The notes beneath the pieces are model-generated. The model searched no databases. It was not told the DNA's origin and worked only from the letters and a program-made list of their open reading frames with translations. From Ralstonia condita (GTDB lineage: Bacteria; Pseudomonadota; Gammaproteobacteria; Burkholderiales; Burkholderiaceae): a stretch of DNA of 64,000 bases. The stretch spans positions 1,240,001-1,304,000 of the forward strand of contig NZ_CATYWO010000001.1 in the NCBI RefSeq assembly GCF_958405655.1. The letters run 5' to 3'. Of this stretch, positions 16,488-25,790 are shown piece by piece. Made by a program: the position numbers and the translations under genes. Positions within the stretch are counted from its first letter, which is position 1. The number at the start of each line of letters is the position of its first letter.

Positions 16488-18875
16488 ATGACTAACCAGT
16501 CGCAAGACGGCGCCTATGTGCTGCCGTTCGAGCAATTGCGGATGACGGATGTTGAAGTCGTCGGCGGTAAAAACGCTTCGCTGGGCGAGATGATCTCCCA
16601 GCTGGATGGCGCCGGCGTGCGCGTTCCGGGCGGTTTTGCCACCACGGCACTGGCATTCCGCGATTTCCTTGCACACAACAACCTGACCGAGCGCATCTCC
16701 CAGCGTCTGGCCAGCCTGGATGTCGACGACGTCAAGGCGCTGGCTGCCGCCGGCAAGGAGATCCGCGAGTGGGTCGCCACTGCGCCGTTCCAGCCGCGTC
16801 TGGAGCAGGAGATCCGCGAGCACTTCGAGCGTGTCTCCAAGCGTGAAGGGGCCGAGGCCTCGTTCGCGGTGCGTTCGTCGGCCACGGCCGAGGATTTGCC
16901 CGACGCCTCGTTCGCCGGCCAGCAGGAAAGTTACCTCAACGTCTCCGGCATTGACGACGTACTCGACAAGATCAAGCACGTGTTCGCCTCGCTGTACAAC
17001 GACCGCGCGATTTCGTACCGCGTGCACAAGGGCTTCGCCCATGACGTGGTGGCGTTGTCGGCAGGCATCCAGCGCATGGTGCGCTCGGACTGCGGCGCCT
17101 CGGGCGTGATGTTCACGATCGACACCGAATCGGGCTTCCAGGAGGTTGTCTTCATCACCTCCAGCTACGGCCTGGGCGAAACGGTGGTGCAGGGCGCGGT
17201 CAACCCGGACGAGTTCTACGTCTTCAAGCCGACGCTGGCCGCCGGCAAGTACCCGATCATCCGCCGCTCGATCGGCTCCAAGCTGATCAAGATGGAATTC
17301 ACCGCGCCGGGCGAAGAAGGCCGCGTGAAGACCGTCGACGTGCCGGGCGAACTCCGCAACCGCTACTCCATCAACGATGCCGACGTGGCAGAGCTGGCGA
17401 AGTACGCCGTCATCATTGAAAAGCACTACGGCCGCCCGATGGATATCGAGTGGGGCAAGGACGGCAAGGACGGCAAGATCTACATCCTGCAGGCCCGCCC
17501 GGAGACGGTGAAGAGCCAGGCGCACGGCAAGGTCGAGCAGCGCTTCCGCCTGAAGGGTTCGGCGCCGGTGCTGACCACCGGTCGCGCCATCGGCCAGAAG
17601 ATCGGTACGGGCCCGGTGCGCGTCATCAACGACCCGGCTGAAATGGAGCGCGTGCAGCCAGGCGACGTGCTGGTTGCCGACATGACCGACCCGAACTGGG
17701 AACCGGTGATGAAGCGTGCCTCGGCCATCGTCACCAATCGTGGCGGCCGTACCTGCCACGCAGCCATCATCGCGCGTGAACTGGGTGTGCCGGCGGTCGT
17801 TGGCTGCGGCGATGCGACCGACCTGCTGAAGGACGGGACGCTGGTGACGGTCTCGTGCGCCGAAGGCGACGAAGGCAAGATCTACGACGGCCTGCTGGAA
17901 ACCGAAATCACGGAAGTCCAGCGCGGCGAAATGCCGACGATCAGCACCAAGATCATGATGAACGTCGGTAATCCGCAACTGGCGTTCGATTTCTGCCAGA
18001 TCCCGAACGGCGGCGTGGGCTTGGCCCGCCTTGAATTCATCATCAACAACAACATCGGTGTTCATCCGAAGGCGATCCTCGACTACCCGCAGGTCGACAG
18101 CGACCTGAAGAAGGCCGTGGAAAGCGTGGCCCGCGGCCATGCCAGCCCGCGTGCTTTCTACGTCGACAAGCTGGCCGAGGGCATCGCCACCATCGCGGCG
18201 GCGTTCTATCCGAAGCCCGTGATCGTGCGCCTGTCGGACTTCAAGTCCAACGAGTACAAGAAGCTGATCGGCGGTTCGCGCTACGAGCCGGACGAAGAAA
18301 ACCCGATGCTGGGCTTCCGTGGCGCCTCGCGCTACATCGCAGAGGACTTTGCTGAAGCCTTCGAGATGGAATGCCGCGCCATGAAGCGCGTACGCGACGA
18401 AATGGGCCTGACCAACGTCGAAGTGATGGTGCCGTTCGTGCGCACGCTCGGCCAGGCCGAGAAGGTTGTCGAGCTGCTGGCCAAGTACGGCCTGAAGCGC
18501 GGCGAGAACGGGCTGCGTCTGATCATGATGTGCGAAGTGCCGTCCAATGCGATCCTGGCCGAGCAGTTCCTGCAGCATTTCGACGGTTTCTCGATCGGTT
18601 CGAACGACCTGACGCAGCTCACGCTGGGTCTGGACCGCGACTCCGGCATGGAGCTGCTGGCCAAGGACTTCGACGAGCGCGATCCGGCGGTCAAGTTCAT
18701 GCTGCAGCGTGCCATTTCCACGGCCCTGTCGATGAACAAGTACGTCGGTATCTGCGGCCAGGGCCCGTCCGACCATCCGGATTTTGCCGAATGGCTGGCC
18801 AAGGAAGGCATCTCGTCGATCTCGCTGAACCCGGATTCGGTGATCGACACGTGGCAGAAGCTCGGTTCGGTTTAA
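16488..18875 (+). CDS. ppsA: Phosphoenolpyruvate synthase
   Basis: PpsA converts pyruvate and ATP to PEP, AMP and phosphate, the entry to gluconeogenesis. The 795-aa protein has the N-terminal ATP-grasp domain (GGKNASLGEMI near residue 25; AVRSSATAEDLP about residue 125), the swivelling phosphohistidine domain with GGRTCHAAIIARELG (His about 424), and the C-terminal PEP/pyruvate barrel with GSNDLTQL and CGQGPSD. Its partner regulator ppsR is divergent upstream. Confidence 0.98.
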   Translation: MTNQSQDGAYVLPFEQLRMTDVEVVGGKNASLGEMISQLDGAGVRVPGGFATTALAFRDFLAHNNLTERISQRLASLDVDDVKALAAAGKEIREWVATAPFQPRLEQEIREHFERVSKREGAEASFAVRSSATAEDLPDASFAGQQESYLNVSGIDDVLDKIKHVFASLYNDRAISYRVHKGFAHDVVALSAGIQRMVRSDCGASGVMFTIDTESGFQEVVFITSSYGLGETVVQGAVNPDEFYVFKPTLAAGKYPIIRRSIGSKLIKMEFTAPGEEGRVKTVDVPGELRNRYSINDADVAELAKYAVIIEKHYGRPMDIEWGKDGKDGKIYILQARPETVKSQAHGKVEQRFRLKGSAPVLTTGRAIGQKIGTGPVRVINDPAEMERVQPGDVLVADMTDPNWEPVMKRASAIVTNRGGRTCHAAIIARELGVPAVVGCGDATDLLKDGTLVTVSCAEGDEGKIYDGLLETEITEVQRGEMPTISTKIMMNVGNPQLAFDFCQIPNGGVGLARLEFIINNNIGVHPKAILDYPQVDSDLKKAVESVARGHASPRAFYVDKLAEGIATIAAAFYPKPVIVRLSDFKSNEYKKLIGGSRYEPDEENPMLGFRGASRYIAEDFAEAFEMECRAMKRVRDEMGLTNVEVMVPFVRTLGQAEKVVELLAKYGLKRGENGLRLIMMCEVPSNAILAEQFLQHFDGFSIGSNDLTQLTLGLDRDSGMELLAKDFDERDPAVKFMLQRAISTALSMNKYVGICGQGPSDHPDFAEWLAKEGISSISLNPDSVIDTWQKLGSV

Positions 18876-18964
18876 TGCCGGCCTAGAGTGTCGTAAGACG
18901 CGGCGCGTATCCTGACGGGTATGCGCCAACAAGAACGCGAAGTGCCCGGCGGCGCCCAACGCTG

Positions 18965-19018
18965 GCGGGGGCCGAGCGACATGCCCCCGCAGACGTGCAG
19001 CGTCGCGGGGGTTTTTTT
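18965..19018 (+). terminator. Terminator with a competing upstream hairpin (possible attenuator)
   Basis: CCCCCGC (18984-18990) can pair with GCGGGGG (19005-19011), with inner GACG/CGTC pairing, followed by seven T residues (19012-19018): a good intrinsic terminator. The same GCCCCCGC segment (18983-18990) can instead pair with GCGGGGGC at 18965-18972, which would block the terminator stem. It lies after ppsA and 23 bp before the nfeD-like start. Confidence 0.75.
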
Positions 19019-19040
19019 ATGGGATTTCGGGAGAGGGAGT

Positions 19041-19466
19041 ATGTCGGCTCAGACCGTCTGGTTTTCTCTGGCCGTGCTGCTCGTCATCGGCGAGCTGATG
19101 ACGGGGACGTTCTATCTGCTGATGGTGGCCATCGGCTTGGTCGCCGGCGGACTTGGCGCGCTGATCGGCCTTACGTTTCCCGCCCAGGCCATCGTGGCCG
19201 CGATTGTGGCGGTGTTCGGCATCGTCGGGCTGCGGCGCACGCGCTACGGGCGGACCACGCGCGAGAATGCCGCCCGCAATCGCAACGTCAATCTGGATAT
19301 CGGCGAGACTTTGCGTGTCGATGCCTGGTCGCCAGAGCGCCGCGCGCGCGTGCAGTATCGCGGCGCTGCATGGGATGTCGAACTGGCACCGCATGCGCCG
19401 GCTACGGGCGGTGAATTCCGCATCGTCGAAGTGCGCGGCAACGTGCTCGTCGTCGCACCCAAATAG
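19041..19466 (+). CDS. NfeD-like membrane protein
   Basis: The 141-aa product has two or three N-terminal membrane helices (about residues 5-65) and a C-terminal OB-fold-like domain (LDIGETLRVDAWSPE through VRGNVLVVAPK), the architecture of short NfeD proteins. NfeD proteins pair with stomatin/SPFH proteins to organise membrane microdomains; here the SPFH gene follows 49 bases downstream. The ATG at 19041 is preceded by GAGAGGGAG. An open frame extends to 18921, but that leader overlaps the terminator. Confidence 0.87.
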   Translation: MSAQTVWFSLAVLLVIGELMTGTFYLLMVAIGLVAGGLGALIGLTFPAQAIVAAIVAVFGIVGLRRTRYGRTTRENAARNRNVNLDIGETLRVDAWSPERRARVQYRGAAWDVELAPHAPATGGEFRIVEVRGNVLVVAPK

Positions 19467-19515
19467 CACGCAAATAGCATCCAAAACAACCAACAAGCTC
19501 AACCACGGAGGTTCT

Positions 19516-20442
19516 ATGTTCGAGCTGGGGACTCTCGCGATCATCGTCCTGTTTGCCGCCATTGTGCTGATCGCACAAGGCATCAAGATCGTGCCGCAAC
19601 AGCACGCCTGGATTCTCGAGCGGCTGGGCAAGTATCACGCGACGCTTTCGCCCGGGCTCAATATCGTGCTGCCCTTTGTCGATCGGGTGGCGTACAAGCA
19701 CGTGCTCAAGGAAATTCCTCTCGACGTGCCGAGCCAGATCTGCATCACCAAGGACAACACGCAGCTGCAGGTGGACGGCATTCTGTACTTCCAGGTGACC
19801 GATCCGATGCGGGCCTCGTATGGCTCCAGCAATTTCGTGATCGCCATTACCCAGTTGGCGCAGACGACGCTGCGCTCGGTGGTCGGCAAACTGGAACTGG
19901 ACAAGACGTTTGAAGAACGCGACTTCATCAACCACAGCGTGGTCAATGCGTTGGATGAGGCGGCATCGAACTGGGGCGTGAAGGTGCTGCGCTACGAGAT
20001 CAAGGATCTGACGCCGCCGAAGGAAATCCTGCACGCCATGCAGGCGCAGATCACGGCAGAGCGCGAAAAGCGTGCGCTGATCGCCGCATCCGAAGGCAAG
20101 CGCCAAGAGCAGATCAACCTGGCATCCGGTGCGCGCGAGGCGGCCATCCAGAAATCGGAAGGGGAAAAGCAGGCCGCCATCAACAAGGCGCAGGGCGAAG
20201 CGGCGGCGATTCTGGCGGTGGCTGAAGCCAACGCCCAAGCGATCCAGAAGATCGGTCAGGCCATTCGCACCGAGGGCGGTGTCGATGCCGTCAACCTGAA
20301 AGTGGCGGAAGAGTATGTGAGTGCGTTCGGCAACCTGGCCAAGCAGGGCAACACGCTCATCGTACCGGGCAACATGGGCGACCTGAGCACGATGATTGCG
20401 TCAGCGTTGACGATTGTGAAGCAGCAGCGGCCGAGCGCGTAA
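19516..20442 (+). CDS. qmcA: SPFH/band-7 (stomatin-like) membrane protein
   Basis: The 308-aa product has one N-terminal membrane helix (LAIIVLFAAIVLIAQG), the SPFH domain (VPQQHAWILERLGKY, DVPSQICITKDN, DPMRASYG), then a long Ala/Glu/Lys coiled coil (about 190-265) and a C-terminal hydrophobic stretch. Such proteins oligomerise on the inner membrane as scaffolds, often near proteases such as FtsH. It is close in length and sequence type to E. coli QmcA and is paired with the nfeD-like gene upstream. Strong ribosome site CGGAGG. Confidence 0.88.
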   Translation: MFELGTLAIIVLFAAIVLIAQGIKIVPQQHAWILERLGKYHATLSPGLNIVLPFVDRVAYKHVLKEIPLDVPSQICITKDNTQLQVDGILYFQVTDPMRASYGSSNFVIAITQLAQTTLRSVVGKLELDKTFEERDFINHSVVNALDEAASNWGVKVLRYEIKDLTPPKEILHAMQAQITAEREKRALIAASEGKRQEQINLASGAREAAIQKSEGEKQAAINKAQGEAAAILAVAEANAQAIQKIGQAIRTEGGVDAVNLKVAEEYVSAFGNLAKQGNTLIVPGNMGDLSTMIASALTIVKQQRPSA

Positions 20443-20463
20443 AAGCTCGGCGAGCGAAAGGGC

Positions 20464-20910
20464 TCAAGCCTTCTCGCGCATGAGGCGGGCTTTTTCGCGC
20501 TGCCAGTCGCGGTTCTTTTCGGTTTCGCGCTTGTCGAACTGCTTCTTGCCTTTGGCGAGACCGATTTCGCACTTCACGCGGCCGCGCGTGTAGTGCAGGT
20601 TGATGGGCACGAGCGTGTAGCCGCGCTGCTCGACCTTGCCGATGAGCTTCTTGATCTCTTCGGCGTGCAGCAGCAGTTTGCGGGTGCGCACGGGGTCTGG
20701 ATGGACATGCGTGGAGGCCGATTGCAGCGGGCTGATATGGGCCCCGATCAGGAACAGCTCGGCGTTACGGATGACGACGTAGCCTTCCTTGATCTGCGCA
20801 CGGTTGGCCCGGATGGCTTTCACCTCCCAGCCCTCGAGAGCCATGCCTGCCTCGTAGCGCTCTTCGATGAAGTAATCGAAAAAGGCCTTCTTGTTGTCGG
20901 CGATGGTCAT
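20464..20910 (-). CDS. smpB: SsrA-binding protein
   Basis: SmpB binds tmRNA and delivers it to stalled ribosomes for trans-translation. The 148-aa protein begins MTIADNKKAF and has the diagnostic FIEERYEAGMALEGWEVKAIR and GAHISP segments and the basic C-terminal tail (KKQFDKRETEKNRDW) that occupies the empty mRNA channel. It is convergent with the SPFH gene and divergent from ratA. Confidence 0.97.
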   Translation of the reverse strand: MTIADNKKAFFDYFIEERYEAGMALEGWEVKAIRANRAQIKEGYVVIRNAELFLIGAHISPLQSASTHVHPDPVRTRKLLLHAEEIKKLIGKVEQRGYTLVPINLHYTRGRVKCEIGLAKGKKQFDKRETEKNRDWQREKARLMREKA

Positions 20911-21035
20911 ACGTTGGAATATGCGGTGCGCGCCTTGGGGTGACGATCCCTGCATGCGCTGCGATAAAATGGCGAGTTTAACAAATCCGCCGCAATCCAA
21001 ACCGGGACGCGGCGCGCAAAGCTTTCGGATGACGC

Positions 21036-21473
21036 ATGGCAGACGTTGAAAAAACCGTGTTGATTGGCTACTCGGCCGAGCAGATGTTCGACCTGGTCAC
21101 CGACGTCAAGGACTATCCGAACTTCCTGCCGTGGTGCGGCGGCGTGGAAATCTACGAGCAGACCGAAACGTCACTCGACGCCCGCGTGGATATTGCCTTC
21201 AAGGGCATCCACCAGTTCTTTCGCACGCGTAACGTGCAAACGCGGCCCACCCGCATTGATATGACGTTCGCAGACGGGCCTTTCAAGTCGTTTACCGGTT
21301 TCTGGATCTTCACGCCGCTGCGCGCGGACGCCTGCAAGATCAACTTCCACCTGCATTACGAATTTTCCAGCGTGATTCTGGAAAAGCTGATCGGGCCGGT
21401 GTTCAGCATGATTGCCAACACCTTCGTCGATTCGTTCGTCAAACGCGCTGAGACGGTGTATGGCGAATCCTGA
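21036..21473 (+). CDS. ratA: Ribosome association / coenzyme Q-binding START-domain protein RatA
   Basis: The 145-aa polyketide-cyclase/START-fold protein has VLIGYSAEQMFDLVTDVKDYP and FLPWCGG, hallmarks of the RatA/Coq10 family. In E. coli RatA hinders 70S formation, while the mitochondrial relative binds ubiquinone. It lies next to smpB and overlaps rnfH by 14 bases, the common ratA-rnfH pair. Confidence 0.93.
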   Translation: MADVEKTVLIGYSAEQMFDLVTDVKDYPNFLPWCGGVEIYEQTETSLDARVDIAFKGIHQFFRTRNVQTRPTRIDMTFADGPFKSFTGFWIFTPLRADACKINFHLHYEFSSVILEKLIGPVFSMIANTFVDSFVKRAETVYGES

Positions 21474-21825
21474 GTCCGACAACGTGATCGACGTGATGGT
21501 CTGCCTGGCGACGGTCACGCCGCCGCGGCTTGTCAACGTGCAGGTGGCGGCGCAGGCGACGGTGGCTGACGCTGTGCGTGCCTCTGGTCTGCTCGATGGC
21601 TTGGAACTGACGATCGATAGCTGCCGCCTGGGGATCTACGGCAAGCGCAAGACGCCCGATGCACCGTTGCACGCACGTGACCGCATAGAAATACTGGGAC
21701 CGCTGATCGCCGATCCAAAAACCGCACGCCGGCGGCGCGTGCAGAAGGTGCGAGCCACTGGCACGCGCGAGGGGCTGAAGTGGCTGCGCAACGAGGCGCC
21801 GCCCAAAGACGACGTCCTCGAGTAA
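21460..21825 (+). CDS. rnfH: RnfH family ubiquitin-fold protein
   Basis: The 121-aa protein has a beta-grasp (ubiquitin-like) domain: RVVNV-like first strand, ATVADAVRASGL, and GIYGKRKTPDAPLHARDRIEI with the final strand GPL, followed by a basic tail. The family is always close to ratA; its precise role is unclear. The ATG at 21460 is inside ratA, so translation is probably coupled. It is convergent with the DUF4124 gene. Confidence 0.9.
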   Translation: MANPESDNVIDVMVCLATVTPPRLVNVQVAAQATVADAVRASGLLDGLELTIDSCRLGIYGKRKTPDAPLHARDRIEILGPLIADPKTARRRRVQKVRATGTREGLKWLRNEAPPKDDVLE

Positions 21826-21832
21826 CGGGCAA

Positions 21833-22372
21833 TCAGTTGCAGTTGGCGCTCAGGGCAGCTTGGTTGCGCTGGACGGCTGCGGCGCGCTGGTTGTCATCCA
21901 TATAGGCGATCGAGCCGTCGGCCTGCACTGAGCCGACGCGGCGGCCATCCTGCATATACGTGGTTTCGTTGCGCAGGCGTGCGCATTCGGCTTGTTTGCG
22001 CTGGGCAGCCTCTGCCTGCCTGGCTTCGTCCTGTTCTTTCTTGGCGCGATCGGACAGACGTTTGCGCAGCTCTTCATCGGGGTTGGATGCCGCGACGCCC
22101 GAGGCTGGCTGGCCGGGTTTGGCTGCCCCGTTCGCGTCCACCGCTTTAACGCCAGAGGCCGGCGCAGAAAGGGCTTCATACGCAGTAGCCGTACGGCTGT
22201 TCGGGTTGCGGATGATGCGGCTGGGCGGCACTGACGGCGGCGGTGCGGCGTCGCTGTAGACCATGTGGCCCTTGTCATCGCGCCATTGCCAGGCCCATTG
22301 CGCCTGGGCAACCGGGCAGGCAAGGGCGATCAGGGCAGCGGTGGCAGGTAACAGGACGTGCAGTCGTTTCAT
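21833..22372 (-). CDS. DUF4124-domain exported protein
   Basis: The 179-aa product starts MKRLHVLLPATAALIALACP, a signal peptide cut after AQA, then WAWQWRDDKGHMVYSDAAPP, the DUF4124 core (a short W/D/G/Y-rich beta fold). A proline- and alanine-rich linker and a charged helical stretch (DRAKKEQDEARQ) follow. Function is unknown; members are common as periplasmic or envelope proteins in Burkholderiales. The frame extends upstream to 22438 but the signal peptide sets the start at 22372. Confidence 0.8.
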   Translation of the reverse strand: MKRLHVLLPATAALIALACPVAQAQWAWQWRDDKGHMVYSDAAPPPSVPPSRIIRNPNSRTATAYEALSAPASGVKAVDANGAAKPGQPASGVAASNPDEELRKRLSDRAKKEQDEARQAEAAQRKQAECARLRNETTYMQDGRRVGSVQADGSIAYMDDNQRAAAVQRNQAALSANCN

Positions 22373-22526
22373 GAAGTTCTCGTTCGTGGACTGCCGACGG
22401 CGCGCTGGCCGACCCGACGACGGCCCCTCGACGCGCACGGGAGCCCGGTGGCGTGATCGCCACTCGCCAATTTAGGCCGACGGCCTGGCTTGGCCTGTCG
22501 ACTCGCCCCCCGGCAAGGCGCCCAGT

Positions 22527-23471
22527 TTATGCAGACTTGTCGTTGGCGTGCAAGCGGACCGACCAGCCGACACCCGCAATCAGCAAGGCGATTGCGGCGA
22601 TCTCAAGCGGACGCGGCCAGCGGCCGTCGTACACGAAGCCATATGCCAGCGCGAACAGCGTCTCGAACACGATCATCTGGCCCGACAGCGTGAGCGGTAG
22701 CCGTCGGGAGGCGATGTTCCACAGGTTGTTGCCGATCAGCGACGCGCCGAGTGCCACGGCGGCATTGACCGCCCAGAACGTGCCCCAGACGCGCCCGCCG
22801 GCATGCATCCAGCTCGTACCAACCGCGAGCAGGGCCACCAAGGTCAAGGCCGCCGACAGAATGCCGCTGGAAATGCCGTACAACGCAGACCATTCGTTGC
22901 TGGAGAAATGCGGATTGCGCTGCAGGTAGCGGGCATTGTCCACGGCGTACCAAGTCCAGCTGCAAAGCGCGCCCACGGCACAAGCGATGCCGGCAATGCG
23001 TTGCCAGACCGGCCGGACGTTGGTGGCTGCCGTTGCCGATTCATGGCCGAACAGGTCGACGTTGATGCAGGCGATGCCCGCAGCGACAACCAGTAGCGGC
23101 CAGATCAGCCGGGAGAGCGGCACGGCGCCGTGATCGCGCCGGCCAAGCATCGTCACTGTGATGGGCAGGATGCCGACGATGAGGGAGGTGGGTGCAACGC
23201 CAGCCAGTTGCACGCCAAACGCCACGAAAACGAAGTAAACAAGATTGCCGCTGCAGGATTGCATGACCAGCGCTAGGCAATCGGCGCGGGTAATCTTGCG
23301 GGCAATGCGGGGAAGGATCGGGGCAGCGGCAACGGCTGCGATGACGCCGTAGGCGAGATAGCGGCCGAGGGTCAGTTCCCACGGTGAAAACGCGGGCAGC
23401 GCGCGGGGCGCAATAAACACCATGCCCCACATCGCCCCGGCCAGCAGGGCGCACAATACGCCAATTCCCAT
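22527..23471 (-). CDS. DMT-superfamily (EamA) transporter
   Basis: The 314-aa product has about ten hydrophobic helices arranged as two EamA repeats, starting IGVLCALLAGAMWGMVFIAP, which is typical of drug/metabolite exporters. Substrate unknown. It is divergent from guaB, with the guaB promoter in the 154-bp gap. Confidence 0.85.
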   Translation of the reverse strand: MGIGVLCALLAGAMWGMVFIAPRALPAFSPWELTLGRYLAYGVIAAVAAAPILPRIARKITRADCLALVMQSCSGNLVYFVFVAFGVQLAGVAPTSLIVGILPITVTMLGRRDHGAVPLSRLIWPLLVVAAGIACINVDLFGHESATAATNVRPVWQRIAGIACAVGALCSWTWYAVDNARYLQRNPHFSSNEWSALYGISSGILSAALTLVALLAVGTSWMHAGGRVWGTFWAVNAAVALGASLIGNNLWNIASRRLPLTLSGQMIVFETLFALAYGFVYDGRWPRPLEIAAIALLIAGVGWSVRLHANDKSA

Positions 23472-23568
23472 TCGAACACTCGCGAGGCTGATTCTGCGCG
23501 GCTGCTGGCGGCGCAGGGCGCTGGAGGTGCGTGCGCGAAGAAAAATTTATCGAGCATAGCACGGGTCG

Positions 23569-23598
23569 TTACAACCGTGGGGCGATTTCCCGTATAAT
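23569..23598 (+). promoter_or_regulatory. Sigma-70-type promoter for guaB
   Basis: TTACAA (23569-23574) and a perfect TATAAT (23593-23598) are separated by 18 bp, and lie 28 bp before the guaB ATG, in the gap with the divergent transporter. Confidence 0.7.
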
Positions 23599-23625
23599 CC
23601 GATTTTGCGCCTAGAGGAAATTGCT

Positions 23626-25089
23626 ATGCGTCTTGTCCAGAAAGCACTCACGTTCGATGATGTGCTGCTCGTCCCGGCTTACTCGGCCGTCCTGCCCCGC
23701 GATACGTCCCTTCGCACCAAGCTCACCCGTTCGATCGAACTCGCCATTCCGCTCGTGTCCGCCGCCATGGATACGGTCACGGAAGCGCGGCTGGCCATCG
23801 CCATGGCCCAGCAGGGTGGTATCGGTATCGTCCACAAGAATCTGAAGCCGGAAGAACAGGCGCGCGAAGTCGCCAAGGTCAAGCGCTTCGAATCGGGCGT
23901 GCTGCGCGATCCGATCACCATCGGCCCGGAGATGAAGATACGCGACGTGATGGTCCTGTCGGCCCAGCATGGCATTTCGGGCTTCCCGGTGCTGGAAGGC
24001 AAGAAGGTGGTGGGCATCATCACCAACCGCGATCTGCGCTTTGAAGAAGAGCTGGACGCCCCGGTGCGCGCCAAGATGACGCCGAGCGAGAAGCTGGTCA
24101 CCGTCAAGGAAGGCGCCTCGCTGGAAGAGGCCAAGCGCCTGATGAACAAGCACCGCCTGGAGCGCGTGCTGGTAGTCGGGGACGACTTTGAGTTGCGCGG
24201 CCTCATTACCGTGAAGGACATCCAGAAGGCCACCGAGTACCCGCTTGCCTCCAAGGATGCGCAGGGTTCGCTGCGTGTGGGCGCGGCAGTGGGCGTGGGT
24301 CCGGACAACGATCTGCGCGTCGAGCTGCTGGCCAAGGCCGGCGTGGACGTGATCGTCGTCGACACGGCGCACGGTCACAGCCAGGGCGTGCTCAATCGCG
24401 TGCGCTGGATCAAGGATAAATACCCGCATGTGCAAGTCGTTGGCGGCAACATCGCCACGGCCGAAGCCGCCAAGGCACTGGTCGACCACGGCGCAGATGG
24501 GGTCAAGGTCGGTATCGGCCCAGGCTCGATCTGCACGACGCGGATCGTCGCAGGCGTGGGCGTGCCGCAAATCACGGCCGTGTCCAACGTGGCCGAAGCG
24601 CTCAAGCACACCGGCGTGCCGCTCATTGCTGATGGCGGCGTCCGCTACTCGGGCGATATCGCCAAGGCGCTGGCTGCAGGCGCGCACACCGTGATGATGG
24701 GCGGCATGTTCGCCGGCACGGAAGAGGCGCCGGGCGAAGTGTTCCTGTATCAGGGTCGCTCGTACAAGAGCTACCGTGGCATGGGCTCGGTAGGCGCCAT
24801 GAAGGACGGTGCGGCTGACCGCTACTTCCAGGAAGACAACACCGCCAACGTCGACAAGCTCGTGCCGGAAGGCATTGAGGGTCGCGTGCCCTACAAGGGC
24901 TCGGTGCTGCCGATCGTGCACCAGCTCACGGGCGGTATTCGTTCGTCGATGGGCTACTGCGGCTGCGCGTCGATTGACGAATGGCACGACAAGAGCCAGT
25001 TTGTTCAGATCACCGCCGCCGGCATGCGCGAATCGCACGTGCACGACGTGCAGATCACGAAGGAAGCGCCGAACTATCACCTCGACTGA
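23626..25089 (+). CDS. guaB: IMP dehydrogenase
   Basis: GuaB oxidises IMP to XMP with NAD+, the committed step to GMP. The 487-aa protein has a TIM barrel interrupted by two CBS domains (about residues 95-210) and the catalytic-cysteine loop GIGPGSICTT, with YRGMGSVGAM later. The start ATG at 23626 follows GAGGAAA by seven bases. It precedes guaA, the next step of the pathway, with one small gene between them. Confidence 0.98.
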   Translation: MRLVQKALTFDDVLLVPAYSAVLPRDTSLRTKLTRSIELAIPLVSAAMDTVTEARLAIAMAQQGGIGIVHKNLKPEEQAREVAKVKRFESGVLRDPITIGPEMKIRDVMVLSAQHGISGFPVLEGKKVVGIITNRDLRFEEELDAPVRAKMTPSEKLVTVKEGASLEEAKRLMNKHRLERVLVVGDDFELRGLITVKDIQKATEYPLASKDAQGSLRVGAAVGVGPDNDLRVELLAKAGVDVIVVDTAHGHSQGVLNRVRWIKDKYPHVQVVGGNIATAEAAKALVDHGADGVKVGIGPGSICTTRIVAGVGVPQITAVSNVAEALKHTGVPLIADGGVRYSGDIAKALAAGAHTVMMGGMFAGTEEAPGEVFLYQGRSYKSYRGMGSVGAMKDGAADRYFQEDNTANVDKLVPEGIEGRVPYKGSVLPIVHQLTGGIRSSMGYCGCASIDEWHDKSQFVQITAAGMRESHVHDVQITKEAPNYHLD

Positions 25090-25214
25090 TCGGCTGCCCC
25101 GATCACCGTACACAAGATAGAAGGTGAGCAGTACTGCCGCCGGGGCGCGCGGGCGTTCCGGCTGATTCAACCGGTGGCCGAAGCACGGGCGGCCACCCGC
25201 AACTGGAGACGAAG

Positions 25215-25790
25215 ATGAAAGCGCTTTTGCGACTCGTTCTGTTTCTGGATGCGGCTGTCGCGCTGTGCGTCGGTCTCGTCCTGCTGGCTTCGCCGTTGAC
25301 GTCCATCTTCGGCGCGCTGCAATTGCCGCAGCCGGAGCCGGCCCTGTACGGTCAACTCCTCGGCGTGACGCTGATCGGCCTGGCGTGGCTGCTGTGGCAC
25401 GCCACCGTCAATGGGCAACTGACCACCGCCGTGGCGCAGGTGATCGGCCATGTGAACCTGGCCGTGGCGGTGCTGGTGATTGCCTGGCTGCTGTTCTTCC
25501 ACCTGCCGGTGGAAGGCGCGGGCCGCATCTGGCTGCCAACCTTCGCCGCCGTGCTGGCAGCGTTTTCCGCTGTGCAGATTCCCGCTTCGCGTCGCGTGCG
25601 CACCAACGAGCGCGAGCGCGCACAGAAGGCGCGCGATGAAGCCGCCGCCGCGCGCGAGCGCCAGCGTGTCGACGCCGAGCGCCGCGAACCCGCCTACATG
25701 CCGCCCCCGGGCTACGGCCCCGGCACTGAGGTCGACACGATTGCCGATTCCATTCCTCCACAACATGCACGACAAAGTCCTCATCCTTGA
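25215..25790 (+). CDS. Hypothetical inner-membrane protein between guaB and guaA
   Basis: The 191-aa product has four hydrophobic helices in residues 1-130 and then a highly charged Arg/Glu/Ala helix and a Pro-rich C-terminus likely in the cytoplasm. No catalytic motif is visible and I do not recognise a function. It has a ribosome site (GGAGACGAAG) and overlaps guaA by 26 bases, so it is probably cotranscribed with guaA. Confidence 0.75.
   Translation: MKALLRLVLFLDAAVALCVGLVLLASPLTSIFGALQLPQPEPALYGQLLGVTLIGLAWLLWHATVNGQLTTAVAQVIGHVNLAVAVLVIAWLLFFHLPVEGAGRIWLPTFAAVLAAFSAVQIPASRRVRTNERERAQKARDEAAAARERQRVDAERREPAYMPPPGYGPGTEVDTIADSIPPQHARQSPHP

Noticed and set aside
16476..18959. 827-aa open frame on the minus strand across ppsA
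   Set aside because: It is the antisense shadow of a highly GC-biased gene: it has no known motif, no ribosome site and covers the whole of ppsA, which is well supported.
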